This document shows, in pieces, positions 34,052 to 42,253 of a DNA stretch of 64,000 bases (position 1 is its first letter; every line of letters begins with the position of its first letter). The stretch lies in NCBI RefSeq assembly GCF_008704555.1, contig NZ_CP023702.1, positions 3,658,001 through 3,722,000 on the forward strand, written 5' to 3'. Source of the DNA: Streptomyces nitrosporeus (GTDB lineage: Bacteria > Actinomycetota > Actinomycetes > Streptomycetales > Streptomycetaceae). Both the position numbers and the translations under genes were made by a program. Below the pieces are notes generated by a model. The model was given only the letters and a program-made list of their open reading frames with translations. It was not told the origin of the DNA and ran no database searches.

Positions 34052-34792
34052 TCACTCACCGGGCTTGATCAGGTATCCCGCCCCGCGCCGGGTGTGGATC
34101 ATCGGGGACCGGCCCGCGTCGATCTTCTTGCGCAGATAGGAGATGTACAGCTCGACGACGTTCGCCTGCCCGCCGAAGTCGTAGTTCCAGACGCGGTCCA
34201 GGATCTGCGCCTTGCTGAGCACCCGGCGCGGATTGCGCATCAGGAAGCGCAGCAGCTCGAACTCGGTCGCGGTCAGGTGGATGAAGTCCCCGCCCCGGCT
34301 CACGTCGTGGCTGTCCTCGTCCAGGACCAGATCGCCGACGGTCAGCGTCGACCCGGCGCGCGCGGTGACGGCGCCGCAGCGGCGGATCAGCCCGCGCAGC
34401 CGGGCCACCACCTCCTCCAGGCTGAACGGCTTGCTGACGCAGTCGTCACCGCCCGCCGTGAGCCCGGCGATGCGGTCCTCCGCGGCGTCCCGGGCGGTCA
34501 GGAACAGCACCGGCACGTCCGGCAGCTCGCACCGCAGCCGGCTGAGCACCGTGAGCCCGTCCACGTCGGGCAGCACCACGTCGAGGATCACCGCGTCGGG
34601 GCGGAAGTCACGCGCCGTACGCAGCGCTCCGGCACCGTCCCCGGCGCTGCGTACCTCCCAGCCCTCGTACCGCAGGGCCATGGAGAGCAGCTCGGCGAGC
34701 GGGGCCTCGTCGTCAACGATCAGCACGCGGACGGGATCACGGTCCGGCCTGAGCGGTTCGGTGCGTCCCTGGGGCAAGGTCGTCGTCGTCAT
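34052..34792 (-). CDS. OmpR/PhoB-family response regulator without an adjacent kinase
   Basis: A 246-residue two-domain regulator. The receiver has acidic pair D27/D28 (VRVLIVDDEA), phospho-acceptor D71 (AVILDVVLPD), T99 (LFLTA) and K121 (VSKPFSL). The C-terminal winged helix contains LTATEFELLRFLMRNPRRVL and VVELYISYLRKKIDAG. All receiver residues are present, so it should be phosphorylated, but no histidine kinase gene is next to it within this window. The gene ends by the GGTGATCGCGTCACC repeats. Confidence 0.93.
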   Translation of the reverse strand: MTTTTLPQGRTEPLRPDRDPVRVLIVDDEAPLAELLSMALRYEGWEVRSAGDGAGALRTARDFRPDAVILDVVLPDVDGLTVLSRLRCELPDVPVLFLTARDAAEDRIAGLTAGGDDCVSKPFSLEEVVARLRGLIRRCGAVTARAGSTLTVGDLVLDEDSHDVSRGGDFIHLTATEFELLRFLMRNPRRVLSKAQILDRVWNYDFGGQANVVELYISYLRKKIDAGRSPMIHTRRGAGYLIKPGE

Positions 34793-34919
34793 GGTCCCAG
34801 GCTGTGGAACGGCCGTGAGAGAGACCTTTCGCCCGCCTGTGAATTTCCTGAGAATCGCGGCGGGACCCTGGCGCGCCCCTGGCGGCAGTCCCCCGGCGGC
34901 GGCTGGGCCGAGGGGACCC

Positions 34920-35801
34920 TCACACCCCGAACAGTTCGCCCGCGTTGTCGTGGCACACGGCCCGCAGCCAGTCGTCCCCCAGGCCCAGCCGTTCCAGGGC
35001 GTGCAGCTGGTGGGCGTACGGATACGGGATGTTCGGGAAGTCCGTGCCGAGCAGGATCCGGTCCCCCAGATCCGCCAGCCGCCCCCGTTCGGCGGCCGGG
35101 AACGGCGTGAACTCCTCGCTGAAATCGGTGAACGCCATCGTCGTGTCCAGCCGCACCTGCGGGTACGCCGCCGCCAGCGCCAGGAAGTCCGCGTACTCCG
35201 GCATCCCCATGTGCGCGACCACCAGCCGCAGCCGCGGATGGCGGGACAGCAGCCTGCCGACCGGCGCGGGCCCGGTGTACTTCCCCGCGGCGGGCCCGGA
35301 ACCGCAATGCGTCACCACAGGGATGCCCGCCTCGGCCAGCAGGCCCCAGACAGGGTCCAGCAGCGGGTCGTTGGCGTCGTACGCCCCGACCTGGAGGTGC
35401 GACTTGAAGACCCGCGCCCCGGCCTCGACCGCCTCCTGTACGTAACGCTCCACGCCCTTCTCGGGGAAGAAGGTCGCCGTGTGCAGGCAGTCCGGTACCC
35501 GGGCGGCGAAATCCGCCGCCCAGCCGTTCAGCCAGGCGGCCATCTTGGGCTTGTGCGGGTAGACCATCGACGTGAACCGCCGTACCCCGAAGGACCGCAG
35601 CAGCGCCAGGCGTCCCTCCTCGTCCCGCCGGTAGGTGATCGGCCACTCCCTGCCGATCAGCGGACCGGCCGAGTCGAAGTACGCCCACACCTTGCGCAGG
35701 ACCCGCTCCGGCATGAAGTGCGTATGGACGTCGATGATCCCGGGCAGCCCCAGCCGCTCCCGGAACCGCACGACCTCGTCACGGCTGTTGTCGCTGTCCA
35801 C
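34920..35801 (-). CDS. Amidohydrolase-family (ACMSD-like) metal hydrolase
   Basis: A 293-residue TIM-barrel protein. Metal-binding features are the HxH pair in IIDVHTHFMP, His in VVTHCGSG, His in LVVAHMGMPEYA and the Asp in ILLGTDFPNIPYPY. This is the amidohydrolase-2 pattern shared by decarboxylases such as ACMSD and by hydrolases. The reaction cannot be told apart by sequence alone. The GTG start at 35801 gives MDSDNSRDEVVRFRERLGLP. It lies between the response regulator gene and the DUF2797 gene, with no operon logic visible. Confidence 0.85.
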   Translation of the reverse strand: MDSDNSRDEVVRFRERLGLPGIIDVHTHFMPERVLRKVWAYFDSAGPLIGREWPITYRRDEEGRLALLRSFGVRRFTSMVYPHKPKMAAWLNGWAADFAARVPDCLHTATFFPEKGVERYVQEAVEAGARVFKSHLQVGAYDANDPLLDPVWGLLAEAGIPVVTHCGSGPAAGKYTGPAPVGRLLSRHPRLRLVVAHMGMPEYADFLALAAAYPQVRLDTTMAFTDFSEEFTPFPAAERGRLADLGDRILLGTDFPNIPYPYAHQLHALERLGLGDDWLRAVCHDNAGELFGV

Positions 35802-35848
35802 CGGTCACTCTCCCCTCGCCCGCCGTCCCGGTACTCCCCGCGACGATC

Positions 35849-36841
35849 TCAGAACAGCCCGTCCTGCACCCCACCGGCTCCCACCGCGACGAGCGGCACG
35901 GTCACACCGGACCGGACGTCCGCGCCGGTCAGCTCCCAGCCGGTGATCAGCCGGGTGTCAAGCACCACGGTCCCCTCGGCCGGAACCGCCAGATACAGGT
36001 CCGGCCCGGCGGCGGCCACCAGCCGCCCCGCCACCACGCCTCCGCCCACCAGCCCCCGGACCGCCCGCGCCCCCTCCCCGGCCGGCCCCGCCCCGGACGC
36101 GCCTGCCGTCCCTGTGGCCCCTTCCGTCCTGGTGGCCCCTGCCACCCCCGTGACCCCTGCCGTCCCTGTCGCCCCGGTCGTCCCGGCCGCGTCGAGCCCG
36201 AAGATCCCCCCGTGGTCGACGGCTTCGAACGGCAGCCGCTCCAGCGCCTCCGGCCACCCGGCCCCCTCCAGCGCCACCGCCCGCCGGTACAGCCGCTCGA
36301 CCTCCGCCGCCCGCCCGTCCGCCCCCGGCAGCACCCCCCGCAGCTCCCGCTTACGCGCGTACGCGATCCGGTCGGGCACCCCGAGCGCCGCCCGCAGCAG
36401 CTCCTCCGTACGCCGCGCCGCCATCAGCGGCCCACGCCCCAGCCAGCTGAACACCACCGCCCCCTGCTCCCGCAGCCGCGCCCCGCCCCGGGACTCCCGG
36501 GTGATCCCGACCTTCACCGTCCCGGGCCCGAACCAGGCGAGATACACGCGGTAGGGGCGCGGGTCGTCGGCGAGCGTGTCGGCGGCCACCGAGTGCGCCC
36601 GGTCCAGCCGCGCGCATTCCGCGCACCGGGCCCCCGTACTCCCCGCCGGCACCACCGCCGCCACCGGGCACACGTTGCCCCGGGCCCCCACGCAGTGCCG
36701 CTCACCCCCTGCGCGGAACCCCAGCTCCTTCCCGTACGCCAGTGCGCTCACCCGCTCCCGGCCTCTCCCGGAACCCTCCCGCCGCCAGCCCAGCACGGGC
36801 CCGTCCCCGGGCCAGCTCAGGCCCGTACACCGCCAGCCCAT
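35849..36841 (-). CDS. DUF2797 domain protein
   Basis: A 330-residue protein of the DUF2797 family. It carries a CxxC-type pair in ARCAECARLDRAH and the conserved YLAWFGPGTVKVGITRESRG core, followed by QGAVVFSWLGRGPLMAARRT. Near residues 225-260 a low-complexity insert of Gly/Ala/Thr repeats (TTGATGTAGVTGVAGATRTE) interrupts the fold, encoded by short tandem repeats. Function of the family is unknown; the KVGIT motif resembles GIY-YIG-like cores but no catalytic set is evident. The ATG at 36841 gives MGWRCTGLSWPGDGPVLGWR. Confidence 0.82.
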   Translation of the reverse strand: MGWRCTGLSWPGDGPVLGWRREGSGRGRERVSALAYGKELGFRAGGERHCVGARGNVCPVAAVVPAGSTGARCAECARLDRAHSVAADTLADDPRPYRVYLAWFGPGTVKVGITRESRGGARLREQGAVVFSWLGRGPLMAARRTEELLRAALGVPDRIAYARKRELRGVLPGADGRAAEVERLYRRAVALEGAGWPEALERLPFEAVDHGGIFGLDAAGTTGATGTAGVTGVAGATRTEGATGTAGASGAGPAGEGARAVRGLVGGGVVAGRLVAAAGPDLYLAVPAEGTVVLDTRLITGWELTGADVRSGVTVPLVAVGAGGVQDGLF

Positions 36842-37053
36842 GCCTCTCCCCGTCCCTCGCCGCCGGCCGCCGCGGTCACGGGCGCCCGGTCGTACGCCGA
36901 TCCTGCCAGGGGCGTGTCCGGGACCGGTGCGGCGGCGGCCGCCCGTCGTGCCTTGTCAGCGGCCCGTCCGGATGAGAAGCTCCGCGCGGACATCCCGCGC
37001 AGAGAGCGGGAGCGGGGCTCCGGGCCGGAGCCCGTCGGGGGAGGACAGCACAC

Positions 37054-37302
37054 ATGGCGACAGCGCTTCTGGCGGTCATCGCACTCGCCGGAACAGTCGG
37101 GGGACTCCTCTTCCTGTTCAACGTCCGGGGCGCGGCGGACAAGGCCGCCGAGCGGCGCAACGCCGTGAGGGCCGCGGCCGGCGCACGGACCATGCAGATC
37201 GGGCTGGCCCAGGAATCGCGGATGGGGCCTTCCCTCTTCCGGTACGCGGGCGGTGTGGTCGGCCTGGGCAGCCTCCTCCTCCTGCTCCTCCTGGCCGCCT
37301 GA
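37054..37302 (+). CDS. Small two-helix membrane protein
   Basis: An 82-residue protein with an N-terminal membrane helix (MATALLAVIALAGTVGGLLF), a basic middle (GAADKAAERRNAVR) and a C-terminal helix (YAGGVVGLGSLLLLLLLAA). GGGAGGA precedes the ATG by 8 bases. No family is recognised. It stands in front of the ECF41 sigma gene with a 66-base gap. Confidence 0.75.
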   Translation: MATALLAVIALAGTVGGLLFLFNVRGAADKAAERRNAVRAAAGARTMQIGLAQESRMGPSLFRYAGGVVGLGSLLLLLLLAA

Positions 37303-37368
37303 CCGGTTCCGGGGGCGTCCCCGCCCGCACCGGTGGAGGCGGTGCCCCGCGGCGCTAGGATCCGGGCC

Positions 37369-38313
37369 ATGGCTCTGACCAAGGACCACGTGGACCGGTT
37401 CGAGGCCGCCATGCCCCGTCTGAAGGCCATCGCCTACCGTCTCCTCGGTTCGGCGGCCGATGCCGAGGACGCCGTGCAGGACACGTTCCTGCGCTGGCAG
37501 GCCGCCGACGCCGACCGCGTCGAGGTCCCCGAAGCCTGGCTGACGAAGGTCCTCACCAACCTGTGCCTCAACCAGCTCACCTCGGCCCGCGCCCGCCGCG
37601 AGACCTATGTGGGCCGGTGGCTGCCCGAGCCGCTGCTCGCCGGGGACCCGATGCTCGGCCCCGCCGAAACCGCCGAGCAGCGCGAGTCCGTCTCGTACGC
37701 GGTCCTCACCCTCATGGAACGCCTCTCCCCCGTTGAGCGGGCGGTGTACGTGCTGCGGGAGGCGTTCGGCTACCCGCACCGGCGGACCGCCGAGACCCTC
37801 GACATCACCGAGGCCTCCTGCCAGCAGATCTTCCACCGCGCCAAGAAGCACATCGCCGACGGCAGGACCCGCGCCGAGATCGACGAGGCCGCCGCCCGGC
37901 GGATCGTCGAGGAGTTCCTCACGGCCGCCACCAGCGGCCGGACCGAGCCGCTCGTACGACTGCTCACCGAGGACGCCGTCGCGGTCGGCGACGGCGGCGG
38001 GAAGGTCCCGGCCCGCGCCAAGGCGTTCGAAGGAGCACGCGCGGTCGCGACGTTCGTACGGGGCCTGTTCAAGCCCGGCAAGGCCAAGCGCGCCCTCGTC
38101 GGCGGCCCGGCCGAGGTCCATGTCACGGCCGCCAACGGCGCGCCCGCCGTGGTGGTGGTCGTCGGGGGCCGGGTCATCGGTGTCATGTGCCCGGAGATCT
38201 CCCCCGAGGGCATCGTCGCCCTCCGCAGCCAGGTCAACCCCGACAAGCTCGAACGCGCGACCCGGCGGTGGGCGGCCACCGCACACGGAGAGCCGCTGCT
38301 CCACATCTTCTGA
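37369..38313 (+). CDS. ECF41-family sigma factor with SnoaL-like C-terminal domain
   Basis: A 314-residue extracytoplasmic-function sigma factor. Region 2 is FEAAMPRLKAIAYRLLGSAA and EDAVQDTFLRWQ. The ECF41 linker motif GRWLPEPLL is present, and region 4 follows (LSPVERAVYVLREAFGYPHR). The C-terminal about 130 residues are the SnoaL/NTF2-like extension with the family hallmark VGDGGGKVPARAK. In ECF41 this extension acts as a built-in regulator and no anti-sigma factor is needed. ECF41 genes usually neighbour carboxymuconolactone decarboxylases or flavin oxidoreductases, and the next gene fits. Confidence 0.92.
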   Translation: MALTKDHVDRFEAAMPRLKAIAYRLLGSAADAEDAVQDTFLRWQAADADRVEVPEAWLTKVLTNLCLNQLTSARARRETYVGRWLPEPLLAGDPMLGPAETAEQRESVSYAVLTLMERLSPVERAVYVLREAFGYPHRRTAETLDITEASCQQIFHRAKKHIADGRTRAEIDEAAARRIVEEFLTAATSGRTEPLVRLLTEDAVAVGDGGGKVPARAKAFEGARAVATFVRGLFKPGKAKRALVGGPAEVHVTAANGAPAVVVVVGGRVIGVMCPEISPEGIVALRSQVNPDKLERATRRWAATAHGEPLLHIF

Positions 38314-38328
38314 CCCCTCCGGCCCCGA

Positions 38329-38344
38329 TGTGAGCTGCTTCACA
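38329..38344. promoter_or_regulatory. Inverted repeat TGTGA-N6-TCACA before the oxidoreductase gene
   Basis: A symmetric TGTGAGCTGCTTCACA lies 16 bases after the ECF41 stop and 70 bases before the oxidoreductase ATG. TGTCAGG at 38353 resembles the ECF41 -35 (TGTCACA), but a clear CGTC -10 was not found. It could be a CRP-like or other operator. Confidence 0.4.
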
Positions 38345-38414
38345 CCGGGGCCTGTCAGGAAACGGCGGGCTGCCCGGTTCAAGGGGCGAACCCGCGTGAG
38401 ACAGGAGCCAGGAA

Positions 38415-39671
38415 ATGCAGCACCGTGTCATCGTCCTCGGAGCCGGATACACCGGAGCCGCCGCCGCCGGGCGTCTCGCCAGGCGGCTGCACCGCGAAGA
38501 GGTCGCCCTCACCCTCGTCAACACCGGACCCGACTTCGTCGAGCGCGTACGGATGCACCAGCTGGCGGCCGGCCAGGACCTCGTGCCACGGCCTTTCGGC
38601 GAGATGTTCGCGGGCACCGGCGTCGAGCTGAAGCTCGCGAAGGTGACCGGCGTCGACGTGGCCCGCAGAACCGTCACCGTCATCCCCACCGACATCCCCA
38701 CCGACACCGGCACCGGCACCGGCATGAACGGCACCGGCCCGGACCTCACCGAGGAAACCGAGGAACTGGAGTACGACACCCTCGTCTACGCCCTCGGCAG
38801 CGAGTGGGACCCCCAGGGCGTCCCCGGAACCGCCGAGCACGCCCACGAGATCGCCGGCCGCCCCGGCGCCCTCCGGCTGCGTGAGCGCCTGGCCGCCCTG
38901 GAGGCCGGACAGCCCGTGGTCGTCGTCGGTGGCGGCCTCACCGGCCTGGAGGCCGCCACCGAGATCGCCGAGGCCCGCCCGGACCTCGGCGTCGCCCTCG
39001 CCGCCCGCGGCGCGCTCGGCGACTGGCTCTCGCCCAGGGGCCGCCGGCACGTGCGGAAGGTCTTCGGCCGGCTCGGCATCACCGTGCACGAGCACACCAC
39101 CGTCACCGGCGTGGAGGCCGACCGCGTCACCACCGCCGGGGGTACGCCCCTCCCGGCCGCGGTCACCGTGTGGACCACCGGCTTCGCGGTCAACCCGATC
39201 GCGAGGGCCACCGCCCTGGAGGTCATCGGCACGGGCCGGATCGTCGTCGACGGGACCATGCGCTCCGTCTCCCACCCGGACGTGTACGCCATCGGCGACG
39301 CGGCCCTGGTCGAGGGCCCCGGCGGCAAGCCGCTGCGGATGTCGTGCGCCACCGGTACCCCCACCGCCTGGCAGGCCGCCGACGCCATCGCGGCCCGCCT
39401 GACCGGCCGAAAGGTCCCGACCGCCTCGTTCCGCTACTTCAACCAGTGCGTCTCCCTGGGCCGCTCGGACGGCCTGATCCAGTACGTCACCGCCGACGAC
39501 CGGTCTATCGGCGCGGCCCTGACCGGACGGACTGCCGCCCTCTACAAGGAACTGATCTGCAAGGGCGCGGCCTGGGGCGTCGCCCACCCGACCCTCGGCC
39601 TCCCGGCCCGGCGCCACCACGTCGTACAGGAAGGGACCGGGGCGGACCCGGCCGCCAGGACAACGGCCTGA
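38415..39671 (+). CDS. NAD(P)/FAD-dependent oxidoreductase (NDH-2-like)
   Basis: A 418-residue flavoprotein. The FAD-binding motif at the N-terminus is MQHRVIVLGAGYTGAAAAGR. The NAD(P)-binding motif is QPVVVVGGGLTGLEAATEIA near residue 170. The second FAD motif is HPDVYAIGDAALVEGPGGKP. It resembles type II NADH dehydrogenases and related oxidoreductases. A short Thr/Gly repeat (PTDTGTGTGMNGTG) interrupts the sequence near residue 100. The ATG follows AGGAGCCAGGAA. As the neighbour of an ECF41 gene it is a likely target of that sigma factor (family knowledge; not shown here). Confidence 0.9.
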   Translation: MQHRVIVLGAGYTGAAAAGRLARRLHREEVALTLVNTGPDFVERVRMHQLAAGQDLVPRPFGEMFAGTGVELKLAKVTGVDVARRTVTVIPTDIPTDTGTGTGMNGTGPDLTEETEELEYDTLVYALGSEWDPQGVPGTAEHAHEIAGRPGALRLRERLAALEAGQPVVVVGGGLTGLEAATEIAEARPDLGVALAARGALGDWLSPRGRRHVRKVFGRLGITVHEHTTVTGVEADRVTTAGGTPLPAAVTVWTTGFAVNPIARATALEVIGTGRIVVDGTMRSVSHPDVYAIGDAALVEGPGGKPLRMSCATGTPTAWQAADAIAARLTGRKVPTASFRYFNQCVSLGRSDGLIQYVTADDRSIGAALTGRTAALYKELICKGAAWGVAHPTLGLPARRHHVVQEGTGADPAARTTA

Positions 39672-39767
39672 GCGGGCCGGACCGGCACGACCGGGGGCCG
39701 GGGGCGCCGGGGGGCTCATCCGGCCCGGGTCCCGGCCGCTCAGCCCGTCAACAGCGGAAGAAGCAGG

Positions 39768-39834
39768 GGCCCTCAGGATTTCTCCCGAGGGCCCCGGCCT
39801 GCTGTGCGCCCGGCAGGGCTCGAACCTGCAACCT
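39768..39834. repeat. Partial copy of the tRNA-Arg 3' end and its terminator
   Basis: About 60 of 68 positions agree by hand alignment with 41937-42004, in the same orientation. The shared part covers the terminator hairpin, the acceptor 3' strand and the T-arm of tRNA-Arg. Such a partial copy is what an integrated element leaves at its far end. It is 2.17 kb from the intact gene. Confidence 0.8.
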
Positions 39835-39887
39835 CATGGCCTGCAGCTCCGCAGAGAAAGGCCGTTGGCCGTCTGCCGCGCGGGCGC
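39805..39887 (-). pseudogene. Decayed tRNA-like sequence
   Basis: On the minus strand a 7-bp acceptor (GCGCCCG with CGGGCGC) and a good T-arm (GCAGG-TTCGAGC-CCTGC) can form, but the middle part gives no convincing anticodon arm with a 7-base loop, and the D-arm is irregular. It looks like a tRNA half joined to other DNA, or a degenerate tRNA gene, not a working tRNA. Confidence 0.5.
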
Positions 39888-39968
39888 GGTCTTCAGGGGC
39901 ACAGCCTTCAGGGGCGCAGCCGCATGTGCCCGGCTGCCGTGGTCGCTGCACTCCGCTGCCGTACCGCG

Positions 39969-40382
39969 CTACAGGTTGATCACGTTCGGGCGGGCATCCG
40001 GACGTCCGTACGCCAGAACGCGCGGCAGGACCTCACGCATACGCGCCACGTCCGCCGCCGGCGCCCGGAGCAGGGCCTCCACGACCGGATCGGCCAGGCC
40101 CAGGGCGTCCAAGGACGAGGGGTCCAGGGTCACGCGCAGTACGTCGCCGTCCAGTTCTGCCTTCCGCACACAGCCGTAGGCGGTGTTCTGGTCGGGCGTG
40201 ATGACACAGTGCGTGTCCATGCCGAGCCTCACTTCCTGTGCGTCCGGCTCGTCGAAGTCGCACATGAACAACAGGGAGAAAGCCTCCTCGTCGTCCGACT
40301 CGGCCACCCCGGCCGTCAAGCAGTCGTCCTGGGCCGGATCATCGAGCCCGCATGCCAGCTGCGCCGTGAATCTGTACGCCAT
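39969..40382 (-). CDS. Imm10-like immunity-type protein
   Basis: A 137-residue acidic protein beginning MAYRFTAQLACGLDDPAQDD, followed by AGVAESDDEEAFSLLFMCDF, DAQEVRLGMDTHCVITPDQN, TAYGCVRKAELDGDVLRVTL and a helical end. This matches the pattern of the Immunity protein 10 family of polymorphic-toxin systems. No toxin gene is adjacent, so it may be an orphan immunity gene that protects against other strains. It lies inside the stretch bounded by the two tRNA-Arg copies, supporting acquisition by transfer. Confidence 0.7.
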   Translation of the reverse strand: MAYRFTAQLACGLDDPAQDDCLTAGVAESDDEEAFSLLFMCDFDEPDAQEVRLGMDTHCVITPDQNTAYGCVRKAELDGDVLRVTLDPSSLDALGLADPVVEALLRAPAADVARMREVLPRVLAYGRPDARPNVINL

Positions 40383-40933
40383 ACAGACGTTCTAACACCC
40401 GGGGCTGACGCTCGGGTTCAACCGGCTCGGCCGACCGAGCACACCTCAGGTCAACATGCGGTGCACTCCCGCGAGATGCGCCACCGCCGATCGCCACGTG
40501 CGCTGTTCCCGACCACGACGCGAGTTCATCGGTGTCCGCCAGGGACCGGCGGTGTCGGTGTCAGCCGCTGATCTCATCGGGCGCGGGCCGCCCTGGCGGA
40601 CTCTCGCCCGCTGTTGTTTCCCCCGCCCGTGCCGTTCGTCCACCGGACGGGACTGCGCCGAGCCTTGAGGTCCCGAACGGTGAGGGTGAGGCCGCGTGCC
40701 GTGTCACCCGGCTCGCCCTCCGGGAGGCGTACTCCGAGCACCCTCAGCGGCCCGTGCTCTTCCGACCGCCGTGCGCTCACACGTGAGAAGCCCCTCCCAG
40801 CAGGGCAACGGTCACACGGACCGCGCAGACCCCGGCTGTCCGGCTGTTCACCCGTCCGAAGCGCCCGCACCACCGCACGTCCCACCTGCTTCCGGCCCCG
40901 CCCCCGCCCCCGCCCGTGGAAGAGTGAAGTCCC
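40383..40933. other. Non-coding stretch in the tRNA-bounded island
   Basis: About 550 bases without a convincing gene. Open frames here on both strands encode Arg/Pro-rich or low-complexity sequence and lack ribosome sites. It may hold eroded remnants of the element. Confidence 0.5.
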
Positions 40934-41260
40934 ATGGCGACCATCCGCACCGGCCTCGACCGACTGCCGTCCGCCGCTCGCGCCGCCGTCGAAGAGCACA
41001 CCGGCCCCCTCCTCGCGGTCGAGGAGACCGCCGAGGGCTTCAACAGCGAGATCGCGGCCCGCGTCACCTCCGCCACGGGCGCCTGGCACATCAAGGGTCT
41101 GCGCACCGATCACCCCCGCGCCTGGACCCAGCACCGGGAGGCCGCCGTCGCCTCCTTCCTCACCGGCCTGGCCCCCGCCCTCCGCCGGCGCGTCGGAGAC
41201 GCGCTGAGAGGTGACGGCTACGAGCCGGATGAGGGCGACGGCGCGACCGGAGCCCCATGA
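40934..41260 (+). pseudogene. Truncated aminoglycoside-phosphotransferase-like gene
   Basis: The first about 80 codons (LPSAARAAVEEHTGPLLAVE, then NSEIAARVTSATGAWHIKGL, RTDHPRAWTQHREAAVASFL) match the N-lobe start of streptomycete APH-family kinases, including the KGLRTDHPRAWTQ strand. After LAPALR the sequence changes to VGDALRGDGYEPDEGDGATG and stops, so the catalytic HxDxxxxN loop and DxD are missing. The full family is about 250-300 residues; this is 108. It is probably an internal-deletion remnant, unless the short protein has a new use. Confidence 0.65.
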
Positions 41261-41264
41261 CCGG

Positions 41265-41810
41265 CTAGAGGCGTTTCAGGTTCCTGTCCAGGACCACCCG
41301 GAGCAGGTCCACGTCCGCGGGGCCCTGGGCGCCCCGTTTGGGCAGCACGGCGACTCCGGCCGCGCGGTCGCCGCCCAGCAGCACGAAGAGCCCCGGTGTC
41401 TCCAGATACTCCCGGAACACCGACCAGTCCATGCTGAAGGACGCCTGCTCACCGGTGGTGACCGCACCGCGGTCGTCGGCCACCATGCGGCACTGCCCGT
41501 ACGACTGCACCATGCTGAACATCCGGCGGGCCATGGTGCGCAGTCCTCGTACGGCGCCCCAGGAGGCGACACCCACGGAGAGCACCAGCGAGATGATCCA
41601 CACGGGCAGCGAGACATCGAGGAAAGCCCCGAAGACGACCACGCCGATCGCCGCCATCAGCGGCCCCATGAGCACCTGGGCCCGGCCCGCCGGTGTTCGA
41701 CGGGCTCGCGCACGGAGCGCCTCCTCGAAGTCCGCGGCCGTCAGCCGGTAGACGAACTCCACGGCCGTATCGCGGTCCGTACCCGTGGAATCCCCGCCCC
41801 TGATGTCCAT
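41265..41810 (-). CDS. YcxB-like membrane protein
   Basis: A 181-residue protein with two membrane helices near residues 43-85 (MAAIGVVVFGAFLDVSLPVW, IISLVLSVGVASWGAV). A YcxB-type C-terminal domain follows (FSMDWSVFREYLETPGLFVL then GVAVLPKRG). YcxB-domain proteins are small membrane proteins of unknown role. The ATG at 41810 (MDIRGGDSTGTDRDTAVEFV) is preferred over an in-frame upstream start because AGGATC precedes it. It ends 4 bases after the truncated kinase gene on the other strand. Confidence 0.75.
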   Translation of the reverse strand: MDIRGGDSTGTDRDTAVEFVYRLTAADFEEALRARARRTPAGRAQVLMGPLMAAIGVVVFGAFLDVSLPVWIISLVLSVGVASWGAVRGLRTMARRMFSMVQSYGQCRMVADDRGAVTTGEQASFSMDWSVFREYLETPGLFVLLGGDRAAGVAVLPKRGAQGPADVDLLRVVLDRNLKRL

Positions 41811-41930
41811 GAACAGGGATCCTAGCCAGAGGGTGTCCGGTGGCTCAGGGCCGCCGTGCCAGGACCCACCGGGCACTCCCTGATCCACTCCCGAACGCGG
41901 TTGCCGTCGATCACCGCCGTCATGACGTAC

Positions 41931-41968
41931 GCCAGAGGCCCTCAGGATTTCTCCTGAGGGCCTCTGGC
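41931..41968 (-). terminator. Hairpin terminator of tRNA-Arg(ACG)
   Basis: GCCAGAGGCCCTCAGGA and TCCTGAGGGCCTCTGGC form a long near-perfect stem just after the tRNA 3' end. The same hairpin recurs in weaker form at 39768. Confidence 0.88.
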
Positions 41969-42004
41969 CTGCTGTGCACTCGGCAGGATTCGAACCTGCA
42001 ACCT
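41937..42004. repeat. Copy partner of the 39768 repeat, within the intact tRNA-Arg
   Basis: This is the tRNA-side member of the direct repeat pair, covering terminator, acceptor 3' strand and T-arm. It would be the attachment core where an integrase acted and restored the tRNA gene. Confidence 0.75.
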
Positions 42005-42047
42005 TCTGATCCGTAGTCAGATGCTCTATCCGTTAAGCTACGAGTGC
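41975..42047 (-). tRNA. tRNA-Arg(ACG)
   Basis: A 73-base tRNA on the minus strand. Acceptor GCACTCG pairs with CGAGTGC, discriminator A. The anticodon stem TCTGA/TCAGA holds loop CTACGGA with anticodon ACG at 42012-42014. T-arm is GCAGG-TTCGAAT-CCTGC. A34 is the TadA substrate, edited to inosine to read CGU, CGC and CGA. Confidence 0.97.
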
Positions 42048-42213
42048 TTGTCGTCGGTCTTACCCGGCGGCTTCGCTCCCCGGGCTTTTCTGCCTGGTCG
42101 GCGTTGCGGGAACAACATTACATGACCTGCGCCGTGACGCGAAATCCATTAGCCAGACCCCATCTGACCTGCGAAAACGCCTCCCAGGGTCGCTCTCCCG
42201 GCCCCAGATACGC

Positions 42214-42246
42214 CTGAAGCCCCGTGCCAGGGGCACGGGGCTTCAG
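42214..42246 (-). terminator. Hairpin terminator of tRNA-Ser(GCT)
   Basis: CTGAAGCCCCGTGCC and GGCACGGGGCTTCAG form a 15-bp stem with a 3-base loop, 8 bases after the tRNA 3' end on the minus strand. Confidence 0.88.
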
Positions 42247-42253
42247 GATCTTG

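Noticed and set aside
40574..41134. Minus-strand frame in the tRNA-bounded island
   Set aside because: Gly/Arg-rich sequence overlapping the truncated kinase remnant; no ribosome site.
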